NCBI RefSeq assembly: GCF_023703465.1
Contig: NZ_JAMQGP010000003.1
Coordinates: 496,001-560,000 of the forward strand
Origin: Echinimonas agarilytica
GTDB lineage: Bacteria > Pseudomonadota > Gammaproteobacteria > Enterobacterales > Neiellaceae
Direction: 5' to 3'
Length of the DNA: 64,000 nucleotides
The notes beneath the pieces were generated by a model that made no database searches, was not told the origin of the DNA, and saw only the letters and a program-made list of their open reading frames with translations. The first letter of the stretch is position 1. Every line of letters starts with the position of its first letter. The translations under genes were made by a program, and so were the position numbers. Below are positions 8,432 through 16,986 of this stretch, in pieces.

Positions 8432-10453
8432 ATGATGACACCAGAAAATGAGAGCCTTACAGGGCCATTTCACCTCAATGATTTCCTAGTGATTCCAGGC
8501 AATGATCAAATTGTCTATGACAACAAAACTCATAAACTAGAGCCGAAGGCAATGGCCGTTTTAGTTTACGTTGTGAAACATAAGCATCGCATTGTTAGCA
8601 TGCAAGAGCTGCTCGATACGGTTTGGGAAGGGACCGTTGTCACCCCGCAAACCGTGCAACGATGCATTTCAATGCTTCGCAAAATATTCAAATTAGCCCA
8701 TGATCAGCAACCCTATATTCAAACGTTTTCAAAAAAGGGTTACCAGCTCGGTGTAGAGCCTGAGTATGTTGATACCGATTCAAATTTACATTCAGGGCGC
8801 GCCAAGCATAACAATAAAACAATTTGGCTTGGCGGTTTGATGTGCTTAGCGATAGTGTTTGGTGTGATTGTGAACTCACTTCTATATAACGAACAGCCTG
8901 TTCGTATATTTGAAGACGACTCGCAAATTTTCGCTTTCACCATTCATCCAAGTAAAGACTACGCAGCTTATATTAGTCGAAATGAAGATAACCAAGAAAT
9001 GGAGGTTTGGATTAGGTCATTTGATGGTGTCGGATTTGCTGTGGCTAAATTAGGTAAAATCTTATCCGATCCGCAAGTATCTTGGTCTGCGGACGGGTCA
9101 CAGCTGGTTGTATTACGTGAAGGCAAGAGCGATAAGATCGAAGCATTTTCCGTTGATTTAGCCCAACGCACAGCCTCATCGGTTTGGCACTTCGAAGATG
9201 CTCAACATTCCTATCAAAATGTGGCCTTGTATGACAACGAGACTTTATATTTTACTCGCACCATTCGTGATGAAATGAATTACGGATTGTATCAAAAGGA
9301 TATTGTGAGTGGTGACATTACACAGGTTGAAACTGATGGTAACGTCATGTACTTTGATTTGAGTCAGGGACTGTTGGCCTATTCTGCAAGTAACCAGTTT
9401 CAACACAACATTCAAGTGAAGCGGATAGCTGATGGCCACACGTTGGTTGAAGTTCCGCACAACCAAAAGGTGTATGAGTTTGATATTTTGTCTGAAAATG
9501 GCAAGACCTTGCTTCGCACCATCGATAAAAAATTGTTTTTGCTGACGCCAGATGAAGAGTTAACTGAATTGCGTTTACCCAAAAACGATATCAGTGATAT
9601 GGAAATGCGCAATGGCCAGTTCTACTACGTGGAAAAGAACAGAAGTAGCTCGATTGAGGTTCGACCCATCCACAAGTGCTGTCAAGAAGAAATAGCCCCC
9701 TCTGAGCATCAACAATATGAGCCAACGTGGAATGTTGACGGTAGCAAAGTGGCTTTCGTATCTGAACGTTCTGGATTACCTCAAGTTTGGATTTCTGAAG
9801 ATGAAGAATTAACGCAACTGAGTCGTTTTGCATCAAATGAGAAACTCCAGAAAATTTTCTGGTCGAGTGATTCGCAATGGATACTCTTTTTGGCAGGTAA
9901 GGACATTTACGCATGCTCGGTATTAGTCAAATCATGCGAACCATTTGTTGAGCGCCACTTATTTGTAAGTCCGATGGGCTTTAGTCAAGATAGCCAAGAG
10001 TTTTACTATCTCGATGAAAATGGCTTCAGTCTTAAAATCTGGAAAAAATCATTTAGCTCCGATAATAAATCGATGGTCGAGGTCACAGATGAAAGTCAGG
10101 TGGTGGTGTTGAATGATGAAATCTATTACCAACCTAGAAACACCACGCACTTATATCAATATTCGGAATCTGGCGCTAAATTGCTTACAGATAAGTTCCC
10201 CAAAAACAATAAATTCTTGTTAGCAAAAGAAAACCAGATTTTCTACAACGTGCTTGAGCGCCATAAACGGCAAAATGTTTGGAGTTATAACGTCATGACC
10301 AACACGCATACTTTATTGGTGAAACGGCGTTCTTATTCGGGGCGGTTTGTCGATTACGATGGTGCAGAGCGAATCTTGTTAGAAACTCGAAAAGATTTGA
10401 ACCGGCCAATGTTTTCTGTCAGCCAAGACTATTTATTCAATGCGATGGATTGA
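8432..10453 (+). CDS. ToxR/CadC-type membrane regulator with periplasmic beta-propeller
   Basis: A one-component sensor of 673 residues. Residues 10-108 form a winged-helix DNA-binding domain of the OmpR/ToxR kind, with LEPKAMAVLVYVVKH, the recognition-helix region VTPQTVQRCISMLRKIF and the wing FSKKGYQL. A single membrane helix follows near 131-152. The rest is predicted to be periplasmic, built of repeats such as DPQVSWSADGSQLVVL and YEPTWNVDGSKVAFVSE, the signature of TolB/PD40 propellers. Proteins of this design are common in marine gammaproteobacteria; ligands are mostly unknown. The start is ATG 8432 or 8435, both with a weak ribosome binding site. It may control the adjacent glycan-related genes or itself. 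Confidence 0.88.
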   Translation: MMTPENESLTGPFHLNDFLVIPGNDQIVYDNKTHKLEPKAMAVLVYVVKHKHRIVSMQELLDTVWEGTVVTPQTVQRCISMLRKIFKLAHDQQPYIQTFSKKGYQLGVEPEYVDTDSNLHSGRAKHNNKTIWLGGLMCLAIVFGVIVNSLLYNEQPVRIFEDDSQIFAFTIHPSKDYAAYISRNEDNQEMEVWIRSFDGVGFAVAKLGKILSDPQVSWSADGSQLVVLREGKSDKIEAFSVDLAQRTASSVWHFEDAQHSYQNVALYDNETLYFTRTIRDEMNYGLYQKDIVSGDITQVETDGNVMYFDLSQGLLAYSASNQFQHNIQVKRIADGHTLVEVPHNQKVYEFDILSENGKTLLRTIDKKLFLLTPDEELTELRLPKNDISDMEMRNGQFYYVEKNRSSSIEVRPIHKCCQEEIAPSEHQQYEPTWNVDGSKVAFVSERSGLPQVWISEDEELTQLSRFASNEKLQKIFWSSDSQWILFLAGKDIYACSVLVKSCEPFVERHLFVSPMGFSQDSQEFYYLDENGFSLKIWKKSFSSDNKSMVEVTDESQVVVLNDEIYYQPRNTTHLYQYSESGAKLLTDKFPKNNKFLLAKENQIFYNVLERHKRQNVWSYNVMTNTHTLLVKRRSYSGRFVDYDGAERILLETRKDLNRPMFSVSQDYLFNAMD

Positions 10454-10551
10454 ATAACTCAATAACATGGGTCTGCAGAGTTGGCAGTTGCGACTGGATG
10501 ACTTATGATGAGCCGGTTCGATTCGTAACGGACACTAAATTTTGATTAGAG

Positions 10552-10573
10552 GCCCCTTAGAAAGGGGCTTTTT
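10552..10573 (+). terminator. Hairpin with T tract between the regulator gene and thrS
   Basis: GCCCCTT at 10552-10558 pairs with AAGGGGC at 10562-10568 around loop AGA, followed by TTTTT. This is a standard intrinsic terminator for the regulator gene. It could instead be an upstream stem of the thrS leader if the thrS promoter lies before it, because a U-rich linker then separates it from the anticodon-like hairpin. Confidence 0.75.
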
Positions 10574-10588
10574 GTTATTTTATTGCAA

Positions 10589-10609
10589 GTGGCCCTTGGT
10601 ATGGGTCAC
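10589..10609 (+). promoter_or_regulatory. thrS translational operator mimicking the tRNA-Thr anticodon arm
   Basis: The arms GTGGCCC (10589-10595) and GGGTCAC (10603-10609) form a seven-pair stem with one G-U pair. The seven-base loop TTGGTAT places T at the position of U33 and GGT at positions 34-36, the anticodon of tRNA-Thr(GGU). In Escherichia coli, ThrRS represses its own mRNA by binding a leader arm that imitates the anticodon arm just upstream of the ribosome binding site. The hairpin here sits ten bases before AGGAA, so the same control is very likely. Binding is inferred. Confidence 0.8.
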
Positions 10610-10630
10610 CACTGTGACTAGGAAATGAAT

Positions 10631-12559
10631 ATGCCTGTAATTACTCTTCCTGACGGTAGTCAGCGTTCCTTTGAGTCTTCTGTATCCATTATGGATATTG
10701 CCATGGACATCGGGCTCGGCCTCGCTAAAGCCTGCATCGCTGGGCGCATCAATGGCGAGCGCGTCGATGCTTGCGATTTGATCAACGAAGACTCAAAAGT
10801 CGAAATCATCACCGCCAAAGACGAAGATGGTTTAGAAATCATTCGTCACTCTTGCGCGCATTTATTGGGTCATGCCATCAAACAGCTGTGGCCGGATACC
10901 AAAATGGCAATTGGCCCAACCATCGACAAAGGCTTCTATTACGATATTGACCGTGAAGAACCGATTACAGAAGACGATTTGAAAGCGCTTGAAAAGCGCA
11001 TGCTAGCATTGGCCAAGACCAACTATGAAGTGGTCAAAAAAGTGGGCTCTTGGCAAGACGCCCGAGATACTTTTGAAGCACGTGGTGAGTTCTATAAGGT
11101 TCAAATTTTGGATGAGAACATCAGCCAAGACGACAAACCAGCGCTTTATCATCACGAAGAATACGTGGATATGTGTCGGGGCCCTCACGTACCAAACACT
11201 AAATTTTGTCACCATTTCAAATTGATGAGTGTGGCTGGCGCGTATTGGCGTGGTAATAGCGACAACAAAATGTTGCAACGCGTATACGGCACCGCTTGGG
11301 CTGACAAAAAGCAGCTCAAAGCACATTTAAACCGCTTGGAAGAAGCTGCAAAACGCGATCACCGTAAAATTGGTAAGCAGCTCGACTTGTTCCACATGCA
11401 AGAAGACGCTCCGGGAATGGCATTTTGGCATAATGATGGCTGGACTATTTTCCGAGAATTAGAAGGCTTTATCCTCAAAAAGTTACGCGAATATAAGTAT
11501 GACGAAGTGAAAGGCCCATTGATGATGGATCGTTCATTGTGGGAAAAGTCGGGTCACTGGGATAAATATGCCGACAACATGTTTACGACTCAATCAGAGA
11601 ACCGTGAGTATGCTGTGAAGCCTATGAACTGCCCAGGCCATGTTCAAATCTTTAATCAAGGTTTGAAGTCTTACCGTGACTTACCACTTCGTATGGCGGA
11701 GTTTGGTTGTTGTCATCGTAACGAGCCGAGTGGTTCTTTACATGGTCTAATGCGTGTGCGTGGTTTCACTCAAGATGATGCGCATATTTTTTGTACAGAA
11801 AGCCAAGTTCAAGATGAAGTAAGTTCGTGTATTAAAATGGTCTACGACACATACGAAACTTTCGGTTTTCAAGACATCGTAGTGAAGTTATCTACGCGCC
11901 CAGAAAAGCGAGTGGGTTCAGATGAGGTTTGGGACAAAGCCGAAGCGGCATTAGAAAATGCACTCAGAGCGAACGATATTAGCTACGAACTGCAACCGGG
12001 TGAGGGAGCATTCTACGGACCTAAAATCGAATTTACTTTGCACGATTGTTTGGACCGTGCATGGCAATGCGGCACCATCCAGTTAGATTTCTCGATGCCG
12101 GGCCGTTTAGGTGCGTCATATGTAACAGAAGACAATGAACGTGCTGTTCCGGTCATGATTCACCGAGCGATTCTAGGTTCACTTGAGCGATTTATCGCCA
12201 TTTTGATTGAAGAGTATGCTGGTTTGTTCCCAACTTGGTTATCTCCAAAACAAGTTGTGGTGATGAATATTACCGATAATCAGGCCGATTATGTCGATTC
12301 AGTCGTCGAAAAACTCAATTTAGCGGGCTTTAGAGCAATTTCGGACTTGAGAAATGAGAAGATAGGCTTTAAAATCCGCGAGCATACTTTACGTCGTGTT
12401 CCATATTTGTTGGTCGTAGGCGATCAAGAGGTCGAGCAAAGTGAAGTGGCAGTCCGAACTCGTCGTGGTAAAGACCTCGGTAAGTTAAAAGTGGACGAAT
12501 TTATTTCCTTACTGGCAGAAGATGTCGCCGGTAAGTCCCGTGATTCTGTGGAGGAATAA
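10631..12559 (+). CDS. thrS: Threonine-tRNA ligase
   Basis: Charges tRNA-Thr with threonine in the cytoplasm. The 642-residue product is close to the E. coli enzyme from end to end: a TGS domain ([11 protein letters not shown]), the editing domain with [16 protein letters not shown] and the zinc-linked class II catalytic core ([26 protein letters not shown], and the motif 3 region [10 protein letters not shown]), then the anticodon-binding domain. I chose ATG 10631 because AGGAA at 10620-10624 is six bases upstream and the E. coli protein begins at the same residue. An ATG at 10625 touches the ribosome binding site. Translation is probably repressed by ThrRS through the hairpin at 10589-10609. 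infC follows with its ribosome binding site inside the thrS end. Confidence 0.98.
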   Translation: MPVITLPDGSQRSFESSVSIMDIAMDIGLGLAKACIAGRINGERVDACDLINEDSKVEIITAKDEDGLEIIRHSCAHLLGHAIKQLWPDTKMAIGPTIDKGFYYDIDREEPITEDDLKALEKRMLALAKTNYEVVKKVGSWQDARDTFEARGEFYKVQILDENISQDDKPALYHHEEYVDMCRGPHVPNTKFCHHFKLMSVAGAYWRGNSDNKMLQRVYGTAWADKKQLKAHLNRLEEAAKRDHRKIGKQLDLFHMQEDAPGMAFWHNDGWTIFRELEGFILKKLREYKYDEVKGPLMMDRSLWEKSGHWDKYADNMFTTQSENREYAVKPMNCPGHVQIFNQGLKSYRDLPLRMAEFGCCHRNEPSGSLHGLMRVRGFTQDDAHIFCTESQVQDEVSSCIKMVYDTYETFGFQDIVVKLSTRPEKRVGSDEVWDKAEAALENALRANDISYELQPGEGAFYGPKIEFTLHDCLDRAWQCGTIQLDFSMPGRLGASYVTEDNERAVPVMIHRAILGSLERFIAILIEEYAGLFPTWLSPKQVVVMNITDNQADYVDSVVEKLNLAGFRAISDLRNEKIGFKIREHTLRRVPYLLVVGDQEVEQSEVAVRTRRGKDLGKLKVDEFISLLAEDVAGKSRDSVEE

Positions 12560-12562
12560 CCT

Positions 12563-13105
12563 ATTAAAGGTGGAAGACGTAGCCCGCAAGTGCAGGCACA
12601 ACATCGTATAAACGAACATATCCGTGCTGTAGAAGTTCGATTGAACGGTGCAGATGGCGAGCAAATTGGCGTTGTTACATTGCAAGAAGCAATTGCAGCT
12701 GCTGAAGAAGCAAACATGGACTTGGTTGAAATTAGTCCTAATGCTGAACCGCCAGTCTGCCGAGTCATGGATTACGGTAAGTTCCTCTACGAGAAGAGCA
12801 AATCTGCGAAAGAGCAGAAGAAAAAGCAAAAACAGATTCAGGTCAAGGAAGTTAAATTCCGACCTGGAACTGACGAAGGCGATTACCAGGTAAAACTGCG
12901 CAACCTGCGTCGCTTTCTTGAAGGGGGTGATAAAGCCAAGGTCACGCTGCGTTTTCGTGGACGTGAAATGGCCCACCAGAATCTAGGCATTGATTTGCTG
13001 AATCGCATCAAAACCGATTTAGAAGATCTGGCTCAGTGCGAATCTTTCCCTAACCGGGTAGAGGGTCGCCAGATGATTATGGTACTTGCCCCAACTAAGC
13101 GGTAA
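12563..13105 (+). CDS. infC: Translation initiation factor IF-3, with AUU start codon
   Basis: IF-3 binds the 30S subunit, prevents premature 50S joining and checks the start codon. The 180-residue product begins at ATT 12563 ([11 protein letters not shown]), preceded by GGAGGA at 12550-12555 with seven bases spacing. This matches the known AUU start of E. coli infC, which lets IF-3 repress its own synthesis by rejecting non-standard start codons. A GTG at 12590 would remove the conserved KGG-R start and has no ribosome binding site. The N-domain ([36 protein letters not shown]) and the C-domain ([29 protein letters not shown]) are complete. It lies three bases after thrS. Confidence 0.97.
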   Translation: MKGGRRSPQVQAQHRINEHIRAVEVRLNGADGEQIGVVTLQEAIAAAEEANMDLVEISPNAEPPVCRVMDYGKFLYEKSKSAKEQKKKQKQIQVKEVKFRPGTDEGDYQVKLRNLRRFLEGGDKAKVTLRFRGREMAHQNLGIDLLNRIKTDLEDLAQCESFPNRVEGRQMIMVLAPTKR

Positions 13106-13127
13106 TTAGGGCATTCAAGTAATAGAG

Positions 13128-13154
13128 CGGCTCGTCTCCGACGAGCCGTTTTTA
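13128..13154 (+). terminator. Terminator-like hairpin between infC and rpmI
   Basis: CGGCTCGTC at 13128-13136 pairs perfectly with GACGAGCCG at 13140-13148 around loop TCC, followed by TTTTT. It could be a full or partial terminator that separates infC from rpmI-rplT, or an attenuator. L20 controls this region in E. coli by a different long-range structure, so regulation by L20 here is only a possibility. Confidence 0.8.
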
Positions 13155-13201
13155 TTCGCCTTAACAGCCATTCTTTAACTTAACAATGCGGAGTTTTTGC
13201 A

Positions 13202-13399
13202 ATGCCAAAAATGAAGACTAACCGTGGTGCCGCTAAGCGTTTTAAGCGCACCGGCAATGGCGGTTTCAAACATAAGCAGTCTCACCTTCGTCACATTTTG
13301 ACTAAAAAGAGCACTAAGCGTAAGCGTCAGCTACGTGGAAAGCATCAAGTTGAGAAATGTGATATCGCATCTGTGCAGCGTATGCTGCCTTACGCATAA
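13202..13399 (+). CDS. rpmI: 50S ribosomal protein L35
   Basis: A 65-residue basic protein with the L35 pattern ([23 protein letters not shown] at the start, [16 protein letters not shown] in the middle). It is a structural part of the large ribosomal subunit. GGAG lies seven to ten bases before the ATG. rplT follows after 13 bases, the usual pair. The terminator-like hairpin upstream means that this pair may also have its own promoter or read-through control. Confidence 0.98.
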   Translation: MPKMKTNRGAAKRFKRTGNGGFKHKQSHLRHILTKKSTKRKRQLRGKHQVEKCDIASVQRMLPYA

Positions 13400-13409
13400 G
13401 GGGAACTGA

Positions 13410-13769
<360 letters not shown>

Positions 13770-13795
13770 TATTTGTTAGTGAAGCTAGTGCTTAT

Positions 13796-13826
13796 AAAAA
13801 ACGGGAGGCTTGCCTCCCGTTTTTTG
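13796..13826 (+). terminator. Strong terminator of the thrS-infC-rpmI-rplT operon
   Basis: ACGGGAGGC at 13801-13809 pairs with GCCTCCCGT at 13812-13820 around a two-base loop, with A-rich sequence before it and TTTTTT after it. It could act in both directions. Confidence 0.92.
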
Positions 13827-13867
13827 TGGGTAAAATAAACTAAATATGATCACAGGGGTTTCGAGCT

Positions 13868-14644
13868 ATGTTGGTGGATTCACATTGTCACCTAAACCGA
13901 TTGAAATTAAACGAGGGCGAAACGCTTGATGATGCGGTGAACTATGCCCGTTCGAGAGACATTGAGCATATGTTATGTGTGAGTGTTAGCCTCGAAGAAT
14001 TTCCGTCTATGCGCGATGCTGTGGCAAAATTCCCAGATGTTTCTGTGTCATGCGGTGTACATCCGCTCGATTTGGAAACGCCTTATGATCTCGACACTTT
14101 ACGTCACCTATCAACATCTGACGACGTTGTCGCCATTGGTGAGACCGGCCTCGATTATTACTACTCGAAAGATACCATTGGAGTGCAACAGGCATCGTTT
14201 AGAAACCATATTAGAGTTGCGAGAGAGCTGAACAAGCCGTTGATTATCCATACCCGAGATGCGCGAGAAGACACCATCGCTATTCTCAAAGAAGAGAAAG
14301 GGCATGAATCGGGTGGCGTCATGCATTGTTTCACTGAATCATTAGAAATGGCTCAGGCTTCAATGGAGTTGGGCTTCATGATTTCATTTAGTGGCATTGT
14401 TACCTTTAAAAATGCAGAGGAATTGCGCCAAGTCGCGCTGGCCGTGCCGTTAGAACAAATGCTAGTTGAAACCGATAGCCCATATTTGGCCCCTGTACCT
14501 TACCGTGGCAAATCAAATCAACCCGGCTACGTCCGAGAGGTTGCCGAGTATTTAGCGGTGTTAAAAGGCGTCACTTACGAGGAGCTTGCTCGGATCACAA
14601 CTGAGAACTTCTATCGTCTGTTCCCTTTGACCAAACGCACCTAA
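13868..14644 (+). CDS. ycfH: TatD-family metal-dependent hydrolase (YcfH-like)
   Basis: A 258-residue TIM-barrel hydrolase. Metal-binding motifs of the TatD family are visible: DSHCH at residues 4-8, ETGLDYYY near 94, IIHTRDA near 125, MHCFT near 155 and ETDSPYLAP near 205. The sequence follows E. coli YcfH closely over its length (CGVHPLD, ISFSGIVTFKNAEELR), so this is the YcfH branch rather than TatD itself. Family members have nuclease or other phosphoesterase activity; the physiological role is not settled. It lies alone after the rplT terminator. Confidence 0.92.
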   Translation: MLVDSHCHLNRLKLNEGETLDDAVNYARSRDIEHMLCVSVSLEEFPSMRDAVAKFPDVSVSCGVHPLDLETPYDLDTLRHLSTSDDVVAIGETGLDYYYSKDTIGVQQASFRNHIRVARELNKPLIIHTRDAREDTIAILKEEKGHESGGVMHCFTESLEMAQASMELGFMISFSGIVTFKNAEELRQVALAVPLEQMLVETDSPYLAPVPYRGKSNQPGYVREVAEYLAVLKGVTYEELARITTENFYRLFPLTKRT

Positions 14645-14811
14645 ATGAGATCACTCCGTTCATAAAGATTGCAAATCTGCTACATTCAAATCATTGAGTT
14701 GGGCATTAATCTTTGGAAGTTCAGTTAAATAGACTGATTATTAGCTTCTACAAGGTAGTTCGAGTGTTCGAAGAAACACCGTAATGACGCAATTTTTAGG
14801 GGAACGGAGTT

Positions 14812-15342
14812 ATGCCATTTCAAATTCGTCCGGAGCAATCTGGCGACCATAACCAGATCACGCATATCCATCGACAAGCATTCGGCCGAGACAATGAAGG
14901 CCGGCTTGTACATCGTTTGCGGCGTGAGTCGGCACTTCAACTTTCTCTTGTGACAGTTCAGGATGACTTAGCAATTGCGCATATCGCGTTTAGCGGAGTG
15001 ACTCTGTCAGGCGCAAAAAAGGGTAAGCGTGCAGCTTCGCTCGGTTTGGCATTAGGTCCGGTAGGCGTGTTGCCAAATCATCAAGGCGAAGGCTTAGGGT
15101 TAGAATTAATCAAAGCGGCTTTGAATGACATGGTGGTTAAATCGTCGCCATTTCAGGTATTAGTTGGAGAGCCTGAACTGTATGGTAGGTTTGGTTTTGT
15201 AGCAGCTGAAAGTTTTGGGCTGAGCTGTGAAATTCCCGTCCCGAAAAAATATTTTTTATTAAGAGTTTCACCTGAGCAGCCGGTGGCCGATTTTGAAGAC
15301 GGCGATGTGTTGCATTATCACAACGCGTTTCACTCAGTTTAG
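14812..15342 (+). CDS. GNAT family N-acetyltransferase (YhbS-like)
   Basis: A 176-residue cytoplasmic acetyltransferase. The acetyl-CoA-binding part is seen in LGPVGVLPNHQGEGLGLELIKAAL (about residues 81-104), with the P-loop-like QGEGLG. The following VLVGEPELYGRFGF segment matches the YhbS group, where the GDP/EPxYYxRFGF motif is conserved. The substrate is unknown. CGGAG shortly before the ATG supports the start. It is flanked by unrelated genes with their own gaps and looks monocistronic. Confidence 0.88.
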   Translation: MPFQIRPEQSGDHNQITHIHRQAFGRDNEGRLVHRLRRESALQLSLVTVQDDLAIAHIAFSGVTLSGAKKGKRAASLGLALGPVGVLPNHQGEGLGLELIKAALNDMVVKSSPFQVLVGEPELYGRFGFVAAESFGLSCEIPVPKKYFLLRVSPEQPVADFEDGDVLHYHNAFHSV

Positions 15343-15492
15343 TGACAGCTTTCAGTGTCCGGTTGAACAATCTTCATTTATAAATTTTACACATGAATCG
15401 CGTTAAAACGACAGAGAGTTTGATCTAAGATAAGCATCAGCTAAACTGGTGCGGCATAATTGACTGGTACGATGAGTTTAGAGGAGGTTCAT

Positions 15493-15855
15493 ATGATTAT
15501 CATCAGAGATGACATGCCAGAAGGCATTGTTGCAATGGAAGGGGTTGGTGAGATCACTCGTGAAGACTACCAAGATATCATTCGCCCTGAGCTTGAGCGT
15601 AGCTTTGCGCATGGCGAAAAAATTCGATTTTTCTATATCTTGGGCTCGCAATTCACAGGATTTGAACCCGGCGCGCTCATAGACGACGCCAAACTTGGTA
15701 TTAAGCACTTAGGCGACTTTGAACGTATCGCAGTTGTATGCGATGTGAAGTGGGTGAACAAAGCCGTGAAACTTGTAAGTTTTGCAACACCAAGCCCACT
15801 TCAAACATTTGCCGTTGAGGAGTTTGATCAAGCACTCGCTTGGCTACAGCAATAA
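15493..15855 (+). CDS. SpoIIAA-like STAS-domain protein
   Basis: A 120-residue protein with the pattern of the SpoIIAA-like family: an N-terminal IIIRDDMPEGIVAMEGVGEITREDY strand-helix unit, a central IRFFYILGSQFTGFEPGALIDDAKLGIKH and a DFERIAVVCDVKW strand. Members have a STAS-like fold but usually lack the phosphorylated serine, and their function is unknown. The start is ATG 15493 because AGGAGG at 15482-15487 is an almost ideal ribosome binding site with five bases spacing; a longer frame from 15460 has no such site. A hairpin follows the gene. Confidence 0.82.
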   Translation: MIIIRDDMPEGIVAMEGVGEITREDYQDIIRPELERSFAHGEKIRFFYILGSQFTGFEPGALIDDAKLGIKHLGDFERIAVVCDVKWVNKAVKLVSFATPSPLQTFAVEEFDQALAWLQQ

Positions 15856-15864
15856 TCACCGCAA

Positions 15865-15891
15865 TGGCCGAGGCGCGGTTGTACTCGGCCA
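15865..15891 (+). terminator. Hairpin after the SpoIIAA-like gene
   Basis: TGGCCGAG at 15865-15872 pairs perfectly with CTCGGCCA at 15884-15891. The sequence after it is only weakly T-rich (CATTTCCC), so it may end transcription poorly or only protect the mRNA end. Confidence 0.5.
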
Positions 15892-16067
15892 CATTTCCCG
15901 ATCCCCAATCACTTTGACCACTATATTCTATACTTGCTTCCTAATAATAATATTTTAAGGCTGTATTTGACGCCTTCATACAAGCGATTTTCTCGAGTGG
16001 CTACTTGAATTTATGACGTTAGAGAACTTGGAGTTGCCGAGTACAAACTATTATTAGGAGAACTGTC

Positions 16068-16934
16068 TTGAATATTAAAACATCTCTTTTGTTGTTAGTG
16101 AGCATTATGACCAGCTTTAGTTCAATTGCAACGACACAGCTAATTTACAATCGAGAGAATGCCGAGCAAGACTCGTATATTATGGCTGTGCTTGAGATGG
16201 CACTGGAAAAGTCGGGGCAAGAATATGAACTTAAGCCGACACCAGAAACTTATTCTGATTCAAAAGTACGCTCGGACCTTTCCAATGGGAGTCTAGATGT
16301 ATACTGGACCATGACATCCACAGAGCTCGAGAATTCTTACCTTCCCGTTCGAGTGCCGATATTTAAGGGGCTTTTAGGCAGCCGCATATTCATTATTAAC
16401 CAAGGCGAACAAGGTAAGTTTGACCATGTTAACAGCTTTGCCGATCTACAAAAATTAACCGCGGGGCAGGGACGTCTCTGGCCCGACACTGAAATATTGT
16501 CAGGTGCTGGCATTCCTGTGGCCACAGCTATGAAATACGAGAGTTTGTTTTTCATGCTTGAAGGGGAGCGATTCGACTATTACCCTCGCGGTGTTCATGA
16601 GCCTTGGTCTGAAGTAGAACGCTATTCAGCACTTAACTTGGAAGTTGAGAAAGGAATCATGTTGGTATATCGAGCGCCGATGTACTTTTTTGTGAATCAA
16701 AACAACCCCCAATTGGCGGCCGATATTGAACGCGGCTTTGAAACTGCAATTGCAGATGGCTCCTTTAACCGCTTGTTCTTTTCTCACCCTGTGATTACCA
16801 GTGTGTTAGACAAAGCGAACCTAGAACAGCGGAAGGTATTTGAAATCGAGAATCCGATGCTTTCCGCCCAAACACCAATAGACCGAAAAGAATTGTGGTT
16901 AGATGTGGACTCTATTTCATCAAAAGATCGGTAG
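16068..16934 (+). CDS. Periplasmic solute-binding-like protein without a transporter
   Basis: A 288-residue exported protein with a signal peptide (residues 1-22). The mature part resembles family 3 type solute-binding proteins (QLIYNRENAEQDSYIMAVLEMALEKSG, LSNGSLDVYWTMTS, ADLQKLTAGQGRLWPDTEILSGAG, KGIMLVYRAPMYFFVNQNNP). No permease or ATPase gene is adjacent, so it may act as a sensor or scavenging protein instead of an importer part. The start is TTG 16068, seven bases after AGGAG at 16056-16060. The transcription unit appears to be single and ends convergent with asnS. Confidence 0.75.
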   Translation: MNIKTSLLLLVSIMTSFSSIATTQLIYNRENAEQDSYIMAVLEMALEKSGQEYELKPTPETYSDSKVRSDLSNGSLDVYWTMTSTELENSYLPVRVPIFKGLLGSRIFIINQGEQGKFDHVNSFADLQKLTAGQGRLWPDTEILSGAGIPVATAMKYESLFFMLEGERFDYYPRGVHEPWSEVERYSALNLEVEKGIMLVYRAPMYFFVNQNNPQLAADIERGFETAIADGSFNRLFFSHPVITSVLDKANLEQRKVFEIENPMLSAQTPIDRKELWLDVDSISSKDR

Positions 16935-16943
16935 TTAAGATAC

Positions 16944-16970
16944 AAAAAAGCCCGCTCAAAGCGGGCTTAT
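16944..16970. terminator. Bidirectional terminator between the binding-protein gene and asnS
   Basis: AAGCCCGC at 16948-16955 pairs with GCGGGCTT at 16961-16968. The A run at 16944-16949 gives a T tract for transcription from the minus strand, so it is best suited to ending asnS mRNA. A nearly identical hairpin occurs at 50868-50893. Confidence 0.88.
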
Positions 16971-16986
16971 TAGGTTGATTTTCGAG

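Noticed and set aside
12590-13105. infC starting at GTG 12590
   Set aside because: The ATT at 12563 has a strong ribosome binding site and restores the conserved N-terminus.
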